The notes below the pieces were generated by a model. The model had not been told where the DNA came from. It searched no databases and worked only from the letters and a program-made list of their open reading frames with translations. A DNA stretch of 30,930 nt from a virus: positions 1 to 30,930 of IMG/VR virus record IMGVR_UViG_3300025076_000087. One strand, given 5' to 3'. Position 1 is the stretch's first letter, and the number at the start of each line of letters is the position of its first letter. The translations under genes and the position numbers were made by a program. Shown here piece after piece: positions 7,119 to 13,479 of this stretch.

Positions 7119-7154
7119 ATATGTAATCACCGGAAGGCAAACAAAAGCCTTCGG
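7119..7154 (+). promoter_or_regulatory. Right half of the interrupted control region, with hairpin
   Basis: ATATGTAATCACCGGAAGG continues the similarity to the amidoligase leader (8333 onward). GGAAGGC (7132-7138) can pair with GCCTTC (7147-7152). Before the insertion another GCCTTC (5474-5479) lay about 35 nt upstream and could have competed for GAAGGC, giving two mutually exclusive hairpins, an attenuator-like layout. The IS has removed that competitor from the vicinity. Confidence 0.35.
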
Positions 7155-7180
7155 AATTCATGAAAACGGAGGCCAAGCTA

Positions 7181-8059
7181 ATGAAAATCACCTACAATCT
7201 AACAGGCGCAGAGCGCAAATCACTGGTTGAGGCTATCAGTCAGGAACTAACCGCCCCGAAAAAATATCTCGGAGCTTCGACATTTGCCTACGAGGTGGGC
7301 GGCTACCACATCGACAAGTACGGCGTGGTTACAGGTCCTGACAACCTTGACCTTGAGGCAGGCCTAAATGCTCTCCACGGCTTTGAACCTGTGGAACGCG
7401 AATATGACAACCCCGATACCTACGAGAGCGGGCTTGGCGGGATGAATGCGAACCCCTCTATTGAAGAGCTAAACGAGCTTTGGGCAGAAAGCGAAGTGCG
7501 CCGCATGAAACTTGAAGACGCAAACGTCCCCGATTACTCAAATCATGGGCAGTACGGCGGGGATGATATTTCTGCCTTTGACGAAATGCAAATTGCCGAG
7601 GAAGAGGAAGTCGACCCCGACGACCACTGCGACACTTTGACTATCGAAATGCCGCTTGCGGGCTTTACCGATGCGGCGATTGAGAACCTCACCCGGCTAA
7701 TTGAGAGCAAAGCCGCCCTCATTAAAAAGGCCATCGGGGTGGACTCTCTCCCTATCGAGCGCACGGAAACGACACTCAGGTTCCCATGGTTTAAGTTTGG
7801 CATAGACAGCGCAACAGTCGCCGCCTACTCCCGCTTTATCGGCGCGCTGTATGCGGCGGCAAAAGTCCAGAAGCGCGTCACCGGCAGGGAAAAGCCGGTG
7901 GAGAACGAAAAGTACGCCTTTCGTGTGTTCCTCCTCCGCCTCGGCTTTGTGGGCGACGAGTATAAGGATGCACGGAAAATTTTATTGAAAAATCTCTCCG
8001 GAAGCTCGGCTTTTAAGAGCGGCGCCCGGTCTAAGGCGGAGGTGGACGCCGATGCCTAA
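7181..8059 (+). CDS. Phage/mobile-element 'virulence protein' family, function unknown
   Basis: A 292-aa protein of the family often labelled 'virulence protein' in Firmicutes prophages and mobile elements; no activity is established that I know of. It begins MKITYNLTGAERKSLVEAIS, has an acidic, low-complexity middle (~residues 70-150), then a conserved half with LTIEMPLAGFTDAAIENLTR, ERTETTLRFPWF and a C-terminal ENEKYAFRVFLLRLGFVGDE...LSGSSAF segment. The last ~40 residues are clearly homologous to the C-terminus of the amidoligase at 8383. ATG 7181 is chosen over ATG 7160 because AACGGAGG (7165-7172) lies just before it. It overlaps the next gene by 8 nt. The IS separates it from its original leader. 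Confidence 0.8.
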   Translation: MKITYNLTGAERKSLVEAISQELTAPKKYLGASTFAYEVGGYHIDKYGVVTGPDNLDLEAGLNALHGFEPVEREYDNPDTYESGLGGMNANPSIEELNELWAESEVRRMKLEDANVPDYSNHGQYGGDDISAFDEMQIAEEEEVDPDDHCDTLTIEMPLAGFTDAAIENLTRLIESKAALIKKAIGVDSLPIERTETTLRFPWFKFGIDSATVAAYSRFIGALYAAAKVQKRVTGREKPVENEKYAFRVFLLRLGFVGDEYKDARKILLKNLSGSSAFKSGARSKAEVDADA

Positions 8060-8276
8060 GTTCCCCTCTAAGGAGACGGTGGAGCGCCTGCGCAGAGAGT
8101 ATCCGCAAGGCACCCGCGTGGAACTTGCCAGGATGAACGACCCATACTCTAAGCTGAAGCCAGGCGACCTCGGAACGGTTGACTTTGTGGACGACACAGG
8201 CACGGTTTTCATAATCTGGGACAGTGGCTCGCACCTTGGGGTGGTCCACGGTGAGGACGCGGTGAAAAAGCTTTGA
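8052..8276 (+). CDS. DUF4314 domain protein
   Basis: A 74-aa protein. After a basic N-terminal helix (ETVERLRREYPQGTRVEL) comes a small all-beta fold (KPGDLGTVDFVDDTGTVFIIWDSGSHLGVVHGED) characteristic of DUF4314, which resembles an SH3-like barrel. Function is unknown. It overlaps the end of the preceding gene by 8 nt, so the two are probably translationally coupled. It recurs beside amidoligases in Firmicutes prophages. The 106-nt gap before the next gene holds the structured leader described at 8302-8373. Confidence 0.85.
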   Translation: MPKFPSKETVERLRREYPQGTRVELARMNDPYSKLKPGDLGTVDFVDDTGTVFIIWDSGSHLGVVHGEDAVKKL

Positions 8277-8301
8277 TATTTCTGTGATAAATTTGCAATA
8301 A

Positions 8302-8373
8302 TTGACTTGCTATTACTTCCCTCCTGAGTGATATATGTACATACCGAAAGGTACACTACACCACTCAAGGAGG
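8302..8373 (+). promoter_or_regulatory. Structured leader/promoter region of the amidoligase gene
   Basis: Promoter-like elements TTGACT (8302-8307) or TTGCTA (8307-8312), the latter 17 nt before GATATA (8330-8335), are present. CCTCCTGAGTG (8320-8330) pairs with CACTCAAGGAGG (8362-8373) over 11 bp with one bulged A, which would bury the ribosome site of the amidoligase. Inside the 31-nt loop, TACC-GAAA-GGTA forms a small hairpin with a GNRA tetraloop. If transcription starts upstream of 8320 this is a translational switch. If the -10 at 8330 is used, the upstream arm is not transcribed and the inverted repeat would be a DNA site. The region is paralogous to 5463-5488 plus 7119-7137. Confidence 0.5.
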
Positions 8374-8382
8374 ACAAACATC

Positions 8383-9282
8383 ATGCTGACTAGAAAATTC
8401 GGGATTGAGATCGAGTTCACGGGCATCACCAGAAGCGAGGCGGCTCGTATCGCGGCGGAGCACCTCGGCGGCACGGTAGCAAGCACGGGCGACTACTACG
8501 ACACCAAAAAGGTCACAGCGCCGGACGGCAGGGTCTGGAAGTTCATGAGCGACGCCAGCATCACCTGCCAAACAAAGCAAGGCCGCCAAAAGGTTCCGGC
8601 CGGCCGTGACTACAGCGTGGAGCTGGTCAGCCCCATCCTCACCTACCGCGAGGACATCAGCACCCTGCAGGAGTTAGTGCGTAAGCTGCGCAAAGCTAAG
8701 GCCTTCGCCAACAACTCCTGCGGCATTCACATCCACCTTGACGGCGCAAGCCACACACCGCGCAGCCTCCGCAACTTCGTAAACATCATCGCCAGCAAAA
8801 ATGACCTTTTCTACAAAGCGCTGCAGATTGCACCGGAGCGGATGAGCTACTGCAAGAAGATGGACAGTCTGCTGGTGGAGAAAATGAACCGCAGAAAGCC
8901 AAAGACCCTGCGGGCGATTGAGGAGATCTGGTACGAGGGCTACAACGAAAGCCAAGAGCGCCACTACCACCCCAGCAGGTACCACTTCCTCAACCTGCAC
9001 AGCTTTTTCACCGGCAACCGCACGGTGGAGCTGAGGGGCTTTAACAGCGAGCTGCACGCCGGTAAGATTCGCAGCCACATAGTCCTCGCCCTGGCTTTGA
9101 ACCACCAGGCGCTGACGCAAAAATGCGCCTTGGCAAAGAAGCCCCAGGCTGAGAACGAAAAATTCGCCATGCGGACCTACTTAAACCGCATCGGTTTCAT
9201 CGGCGAGGAGTTTGCCAACTGCCGCGAACACCTGACCGCACACTTAAGCGGCTCGGCGGCCTGGCGGTTTCGGGCGGCCTGA
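8383..9282 (+). CDS. Amidoligase family protein (COOH-NH2 ligase-type, glutamine-synthetase-like)
   Basis: A 299-aa amidoligase_2 family protein, predicted to use ATP to form amide bonds between a carboxylate and an amine; the true substrates are unknown. Diagnostic parts are the N-terminal strand GIEIEF (7-12), VELVSPIL, the core CGIHIHLDG and, later, the strand HSFFTGNRTVELRGFNS. The C-terminus (NEKFAMRTYLNRIGFIGEEF...HLSGSAAW) is shared with the 7181 protein. The ATG at 8383 follows AAGGAGG (8367-8373). The gene is GC-rich like its neighbours. Together with the cyclotransferase-like gene downstream it forms the arrangement predicted for peptide- or amide-tag chemistry. Confidence 0.9.
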   Translation: MLTRKFGIEIEFTGITRSEAARIAAEHLGGTVASTGDYYDTKKVTAPDGRVWKFMSDASITCQTKQGRQKVPAGRDYSVELVSPILTYREDISTLQELVRKLRKAKAFANNSCGIHIHLDGASHTPRSLRNFVNIIASKNDLFYKALQIAPERMSYCKKMDSLLVEKMNRRKPKTLRAIEEIWYEGYNESQERHYHPSRYHFLNLHSFFTGNRTVELRGFNSELHAGKIRSHIVLALALNHQALTQKCALAKKPQAENEKFAMRTYLNRIGFIGEEFANCREHLTAHLSGSAAWRFRAA

Positions 9283-9320
9283 GCCGCCCCCAAAGCCAGC
9301 GAGCAAGGAGGAGATAGACA

Positions 9321-9785
9321 ATGGATAAGCACAACAAGCTTTACATCGCCTACGGTTCCAACTTAAACCGGGAACAGATGGCGGACAGATGCCCCACAGC
9401 GAGGGTTTTGGAGGCGAGCATGATGGATGGTTGGCGGCTCCTGTTCCGAGGCGCGCGCGAGGGCGCGGTGGCGACGGTGGAGCCTTGTCAGGGCTACAGC
9501 GTCCCGGTGCTGGTCTGGGAGATAACGCCCGCTGACGAGGCGGCGCTTGACCGCTACGAGGGCTGGCCCTACTTCTACCGCAAGGAAACGGTCAAGGTGA
9601 AACTGGGCGGCAAGACCGTCAGGGCGATGGTGTATATCATGAACGAGGGCAGGCCGCTGGGGCAGCCAAGTTGCTATTACTACTCGGTTATCCTCGAAGG
9701 GTACAGGGACGCGGGCTTTGATGTGCAGATCCTGCGCCAGGCGACTATTGATTCGGCGGAAGCGGAGGAAATTGACCATGACTGA
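9321..9785 (+). CDS. Gamma-glutamylcyclotransferase-like (AIG2/GGCT) protein
   Basis: A 154-aa GGCT-fold protein. Characterised relatives cleave gamma-glutamyl amines or peptides, releasing 5-oxoproline. It shows the substrate-loop motif YGSNL (11-15) and the probable catalytic Glu80 in LDRYEGWPYFYRK. It follows the amidoligase by 38 nt with AAGGAGGAG (9305-9313) before ATG 9321, and overlaps the DUF5049 frame by 8 nt. The pairing of a ligase and a cyclotransferase suggests attachment and removal of the same linkage, but the substrate is not known. The domain call is firm. Confidence 0.9.
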   Translation: MDKHNKLYIAYGSNLNREQMADRCPTARVLEASMMDGWRLLFRGAREGAVATVEPCQGYSVPVLVWEITPADEAALDRYEGWPYFYRKETVKVKLGGKTVRAMVYIMNEGRPLGQPSCYYYSVILEGYRDAGFDVQILRQATIDSAEAEEIDHD

Positions 9786-9964
9786 AAAGATAAAAGAGCA
9801 AATCCTCACCATCCGGGACAGCGGCGTCACCAATTATGTTTGACGTAAACCGCATCCAGCACGAGGCCTTTGTGCGCGGCTTCTACGAACTTGTGCTGTA
9901 CCTGGAGGAACACAAAGCCGAATACAGCCGCTTTATCCTGACGGGTGAAGCGGATATCAAGTGA
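9778..9964 (+). pseudogene. DUF5049 protein gene, split by an apparent 1-nt insertion
   Basis: The first frame (9778-9843) reads MTEKIKEQILTIRDSGVTNYV then stop. The next frame from 9836 continues MFDVNRIQHEAFVRGFYELVLYLEE...FILTGEADIK to a stop at 9962-9964. Together they match the usual single DUF5049 chain, where TN is followed directly by MFD. One extra T near 9834-9835 explains the break. Either the gene is dead, or the downstream part starts at its own ATG 9836, which overlaps the first stop (ATGTTTGA). The function of the family is unknown. In related phages this small gene directly precedes the large terminase; here a cargo cassette follows. Confidence 0.7.
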
Positions 9965-9993
9965 CCTTTTGACAAAAGATCACTAAAAGAGTA

Positions 9994-10037
9994 TTGACCA
10001 ATTGGTCAAGTCGGTGTTATATTGACTACGTGGTCAA
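9994..10037 (+). promoter_or_regulatory. TetR-type twin operators overlapping a promoter
   Basis: TTGACCAATTGGTCAA at 9994-10009 is a perfect 16-bp palindrome. A second, imperfect copy TTGACTACGTGGTCAA lies at 10022-10037, with extended arms ATATTGAC and GTCAATAT at 10019-10040. The first TTGACC also serves as a -35 box, with TATATT 18 nt later (10018-10023) as a -10, so binding at either site would block transcription. The TetR gene two positions downstream is the obvious ligand, making the cassette self-repressed. An imperfect hairpin with CTTTT-GAC-AAAAG lies just upstream (9961-9983). Confidence 0.75.
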
Positions 10038-10059
10038 TATTTTTTTGGAGGTGATATTA

Positions 10060-10791
10060 TTGGATAGCTCAAAAAAGTTTCAAAAAAATCTTTTGTCGAC
10101 AAGTGGGATGGCAAAAGAAGAGATGAACAATTTAATCAGGAAAATTGTGATCAGATTTTCATTTTTTCCAGTTTTTCTGGGATTGATTACATTGTTGCCT
10201 GCCGGTACATTAAATTATTGGCAAGTATATGCTTATATTGCCGTTCTGGTTATACCCATGTTATTTGTTGTTTCATATTTTCTCAAAAATGACCCGCAGT
10301 TTCTGGTGCGGCGCATGAAAATGAAAGAAAAGGAACAACAACAAACGATTATTCAAATAGCATTCTCTTTTATATTTTTATCCAGTTACGTTGTTTCTGG
10401 TTTGGATCGGCGTTTTGGTTGGTCTGATGTGCCGGTTGAGATCATTTTTATATCGCTTTTTGTCATTTTGTTGGGATATCTGCTAATCTTTCTTGTTTTC
10501 AGGGAAAATTCATATGCTTCTCGCATTATCGAGGTAGAAGAAAACCAAAAAGTGATATCGACCGGTCTTTACGGTATTATCCGTCATCCGATGTATTTCG
10601 GTATGTTAATAATGTTTATCCCGACGCCTGTTGCACTTGGCTCATACTGGGGATTAATTCCTGTGGCAACTATACCATTGGCGTTAATCTTCAGGATATT
10701 GAATGAGGAAAAAGTGTTGAGCAGGGACTTGCCGGGATACTGGGAATACTGCCAAAAAACCAAATATCGCCTGATTCCATTTTTATGGTAA
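10060..10791 (+). CDS. Isoprenylcysteine carboxyl methyltransferase (ICMT)-like membrane protein
   Basis: A 243-aa integral membrane protein with several hydrophobic spans (about residues 25-45, 50-70, 95-115 and 130-150, plus a C-terminal hydrophobic stretch). The C-terminal SAM-binding signature of the ICMT/PEMT superfamily is present: VISTGLYGIIRHPMYFGMLIM, then EEKVLSRDLPGYWEYCQKTKYRLIP. Bacterial members methylate uncharacterised small molecules or lipids. The TTG at 10060 is chosen because GGAGGTGAT (10047-10055) precedes it; ATG 10108 is a weaker alternative. The gene is visibly AT-richer than the phage genes around it and lies behind TetR operators, so I read it as acquired cargo. Confidence 0.82.
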   Translation: MDSSKKFQKNLLSTSGMAKEEMNNLIRKIVIRFSFFPVFLGLITLLPAGTLNYWQVYAYIAVLVIPMLFVVSYFLKNDPQFLVRRMKMKEKEQQQTIIQIAFSFIFLSSYVVSGLDRRFGWSDVPVEIIFISLFVILLGYLLIFLVFRENSYASRIIEVEENQKVISTGLYGIIRHPMYFGMLIMFIPTPVALGSYWGLIPVATIPLALIFRILNEEKVLSRDLPGYWEYCQKTKYRLIPFLW

Positions 10792-10862
10792 TGAAGGTCG
10801 TGATGCGGTGCTTTTATCCCTAACGCGGTTGAGGTATATTTTTCTTAGCTTGATAGCTTTTT

Positions 10863-11516
10863 ATGGAAGGGACAATCAAATTGATTCCACATCCCTCATT
10901 CCTAAATCTTGAACATAAAAAACAGGAAGTTTTGCGAAACGTATGCCTTGAGGAATTTGCCCGGGCAGGCTACAGCAGCGCCTCTACAAATGCCATGTGC
11001 AAGAACGCAGGGATATCGAAAGGCTTGCTGTTTTATTACTTCGGAAGCAAAAAGGAGCTGTTTATATATCTCGTTGATTATTGCACGATAATACTAAGGG
11101 ACAGTTTTTACGATGGGTTAGTTCTTGATAGGGAAAACATCTTTGAGCGCATGATTAATCTCACTATGCGCAAGTGGTCATTATATGAAAAATATCCATT
11201 GGAATATGGTTTTCTGGCAAAGCTGCTTCTGGACTCTCCTCCCGATATCGAACAAAAACTTATCCAAATGAAGAAAGATAACTTAGAACGTTCCATGCAA
11301 ACAATTATGCATAACCTTGATCTTTCGGGTTTAAGGCCTGACATTGACAAAGCAAAAGCTATTGAATTGGTACTTTTCGTCATTGAAGGGTTCAAAGCTA
11401 AGAATATAGAAAAATACAAGATGAATCCCAGGCCATTGAGCGAGCTTAACGACGAGATAATGCTTGAAATGAAAGAATATTTAAGTATGTGCCGTATTGG
11501 GATATGTGTCCGGTAA
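10863..11516 (+). CDS. TetR/AcrR family transcriptional regulator
   Basis: A TetR-family repressor of up to 217 aa. The N-terminal helix-turn-helix domain is classical: EEFARAGYSSASTNAMCKNAG followed by ISKGLLFYYFGSKKELF. The C-terminal ligand domain is divergent, as is normal. The start is uncertain: ATG 10863 has no clear ribosome site, whereas TTG 10881 follows GGAAGGG (10865-10871) and gives the IPHPSFLNL... start typical of close relatives. It lies 71 nt after the ICMT-like gene and is AT-rich like it. The twin palindromes at 9994-10037 are its probable binding sites, giving autoregulation. The inducer is unknown. Confidence 0.9.
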   Translation: MEGTIKLIPHPSFLNLEHKKQEVLRNVCLEEFARAGYSSASTNAMCKNAGISKGLLFYYFGSKKELFIYLVDYCTIILRDSFYDGLVLDRENIFERMINLTMRKWSLYEKYPLEYGFLAKLLLDSPPDIEQKLIQMKKDNLERSMQTIMHNLDLSGLRPDIDKAKAIELVLFVIEGFKAKNIEKYKMNPRPLSELNDEIMLEMKEYLSMCRIGICVR

Positions 11517-11599
11517 TAGCCGGCTTTTTGGAAATTAAAATGAGGGGATAAGGATCCGGGGTATAGGTGGGTAAATCGCAAGCAGTGGTAATAAACGGG

Positions 11600-11627
11600 A
11601 AAAAGGGCTTCCTCGGAGGCTCTTTTC
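11600..11627 (+). terminator. Rho-independent terminator-like hairpin
   Basis: AAAA is followed by GGGCTTC-CTCG-GAGGCTC (11605-11622; 7-bp stem with two G-T wobbles) and TTTTCC. It separates the TetR cassette from the large terminase gene. The U-run is short, so termination may be partial. The rest of 11517-11654 holds only the terminase ribosome site. Confidence 0.5.
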
Positions 11628-11654
11628 CTTTGCTCAAAAAAGGAGGCGAAACCT

Positions 11655-13259
11655 TTGCGCAAACTAAAAAAATACAGGCCGACCTCCTTCATAATGGAAG
11701 GCTCTTACTACGACAAGGCTGCCGCCGACTACGCCGTGTCTTTTATTCAAGCCCTCTCCCACACCAAAGGCGCCTGGGCAGGCAAGCCCTTTGAGCTGAT
11801 CGACTGGCAGGAGCAAATTGTCCGCGATGTTTTCGGTATCCTGAAACCAGACGGTTGCAGGCAGTTTAACACAGCGTATGTGGAAATTCCCAAAAAACAA
11901 GGCAAATCTGAGCTTGCCGCCGCTATCGCCTTGCTGCTTACCTGCGGCGACGGCGAGGAGCGCGCTGAGGTGTATGGCTGCGCGGCTGACCGCCAGCAGG
12001 CCAGCATCGTATTTGAGGTGGCGGCCGACATGGTGCGGATGTGCCAGGCGCTGTCCCGGCGAGTGAAGTTACTCGCCTCCACCAAGCGGCTGATATATCT
12101 GCCGACCAACAGCTTCTACCAGGTGTTGAGCGCGGAAGCTTACTCCAAGCATGGTTTCAACATCCACGGTGTTGTGTTCGACGAGTTGCATACTCAGCCT
12201 AACCGTAAACTCTTTGACGTGATGACCAAAGGCTCCGGCGACGCGCGGCGGCAGCCGCTGTACTTCCTAATTACTACTGCCGGAACAGACACCCAGAGCA
12301 TCTGTTACGAGACGCACCAAAAGGCAAAGGATATCCTCGAGGGCAGAAAGCACGACCCCACCTTCTATCCTGTCATTTACGGGGCGAAGGAAGAGGACGA
12401 TTGGACCGACCCCAAGGTGTGGAAGAAAGTAAATCCCTCCCTTGGCATCACCGTTGGCATCGACAAGGTGAAGGCCGCCTGCGAAAGCGCGAAGCAAAAC
12501 CCCGCCGAGGAAAACAGCTTCCGGCAGCTTAGGCTTAACCAGTGGGTGAAGCAAGCCGTCCGCTGGATGCCGATGGCGAAATGGGACGCATGCGCTTTCC
12601 CGATAGATTCAGCAAGCCTTGAGGGGCGGGTCTGCTACGGCGGGCTTGACCTCTCCTCCACTACCGACATTACCGCCTTTGTGCTGGTCTTCCCGCCGGA
12701 GGATGAGGATGACAAATACAGTGTCCTCCCGTTCTTCTGGATGCCGGAGAACAATATCGGCCTGCGTGTCCGGCGCGACCATGTACATTACGACCTCTGG
12801 GAGAAACAGGGATATTTGCTGACTACCGAGGGCAACGTCGTACATTACGGCTTCATCGAGCGCTTCATTGATGAGCTTGGCAAGCGCTACAACATCCGGG
12901 AGATCGCCTTTGACCGCTGGGGCGCGGTGCAGATGACACAGAACCTTGAGGGTCTTGGCTTCACGGTTGTTCCTTTCGGGCAAGGCTTTAAAGATATGTC
13001 GCCGCCTACCAAGGAACTGATGAAGTTAACGCTGGAGGAAAAAATCGCCCATGGCGGCCATCCCGTCCTGCGCTGGATGATGGATAATATCTTCATCCGC
13101 ACTGACCCGGCCGGCAATATCAAGCCTGACAAAGAAAAAAGTACTGAAAGGATCGATGGTGCGGTGGCTACCATTATGGCGCTGGACAGAGCGATACGGT
13201 GCGGTTCCGGCAATACCGGCGGCAGCATCTATGACGAAAGGGGGATTTGGAGTGTCTGA
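11655..13259 (+). CDS. terL: Phage terminase large subunit
   Basis: A 534-aa packaging motor. The N-terminal ATPase has a Walker A variant PKKQGKS (79-85) and Walker B VVFDELH (173-179), with Asp176-Glu177. The C-terminal RNase H-like nuclease begins CYGGLDLSSTTDITAF (Asp332 as metal ligand) and ends with the conserved RIDGAVA segment. This is the HK97-like family, which cuts at cos or pac and pumps DNA through the portal. The TTG start at 11655 follows AAAAAAGGAGG (11636-11646). The stop overlaps the DUF3310 gene start. All key residues are present. Confidence 0.96.
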   Translation: MRKLKKYRPTSFIMEGSYYDKAAADYAVSFIQALSHTKGAWAGKPFELIDWQEQIVRDVFGILKPDGCRQFNTAYVEIPKKQGKSELAAAIALLLTCGDGEERAEVYGCAADRQQASIVFEVAADMVRMCQALSRRVKLLASTKRLIYLPTNSFYQVLSAEAYSKHGFNIHGVVFDELHTQPNRKLFDVMTKGSGDARRQPLYFLITTAGTDTQSICYETHQKAKDILEGRKHDPTFYPVIYGAKEEDDWTDPKVWKKVNPSLGITVGIDKVKAACESAKQNPAEENSFRQLRLNQWVKQAVRWMPMAKWDACAFPIDSASLEGRVCYGGLDLSSTTDITAFVLVFPPEDEDDKYSVLPFFWMPENNIGLRVRRDHVHYDLWEKQGYLLTTEGNVVHYGFIERFIDELGKRYNIREIAFDRWGAVQMTQNLEGLGFTVVPFGQGFKDMSPPTKELMKLTLEEKIAHGGHPVLRWMMDNIFIRTDPAGNIKPDKEKSTERIDGAVATIMALDRAIRCGSGNTGGSIYDERGIWSV

Positions 13260-13479
13260 TGAGGTCAATCACCCGAAACATTATACAAGCGGCACCATTG
13301 AGTGTATTGAAGCAATGCGTGCCTCCATGACAGCTGAGGCGTTTGCCGGATATCTTAGGGGCAACTGCATGAAATACCTGTGGCGCTATAAACACAAAGG
13401 CGGCGTGCAGGACCTGCAAAAAGGCGAGTTCTACTTAAAGGCTCTAATCCAGCTTGAACAGGAGCGTGAAAAGCGATGA
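13252..13479 (+). CDS. DUF3310 protein
   Basis: A 75-aa protein with the DUF3310 signature NHPKHYTSGTIECIEAM, GYLRGNCMKYLWRYKHKGG and LQKGEFYLKALI. Members are common in phages and are sometimes annotated as nucleotide-kinase-like, but no activity is established that I know of. GTG 13252 is used as start; it lies inside the end of the large terminase gene (8-nt overlap), and the stop overlaps the portal start by 4 nt. Expression is therefore coupled to packaging genes. Confidence 0.9.
   Translation: MSDEVNHPKHYTSGTIECIEAMRASMTAEAFAGYLRGNCMKYLWRYKHKGGVQDLQKGEFYLKALIQLEQEREKR

Larger units (their letters stand above)
5489..7120 (+). mobile_element. IS110-family insertion sequence, ~1632 bp
   Basis: The borders are inferred, not measured. 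The phage control region is interrupted after TAAGTGAT (5481-5488) and resumes after the AT at 7119-7120. The dinucleotide AT at 5487-5488 and 7119-7120 would be the shared core. IS110-family elements have no terminal inverted repeats and recombine at a dinucleotide core, which fits. The 5' non-coding end is 252 nt and the 3' end 138 nt, the arrangement of the IS110 group, which encodes its bridge RNA upstream of the transposase. The element is AT-richer than the flanking phage genes. The probable empty site was TAAGTG-AT-ATGTAATC. Confidence 0.75.

Noticed and set aside
10863-11516. TetR protein as the prophage maintenance repressor
   Set aside because: It is paired with an unrelated membrane enzyme, AT-rich, and its operators control only that cassette; phage repressors are normally in the lysogeny region outside this window.
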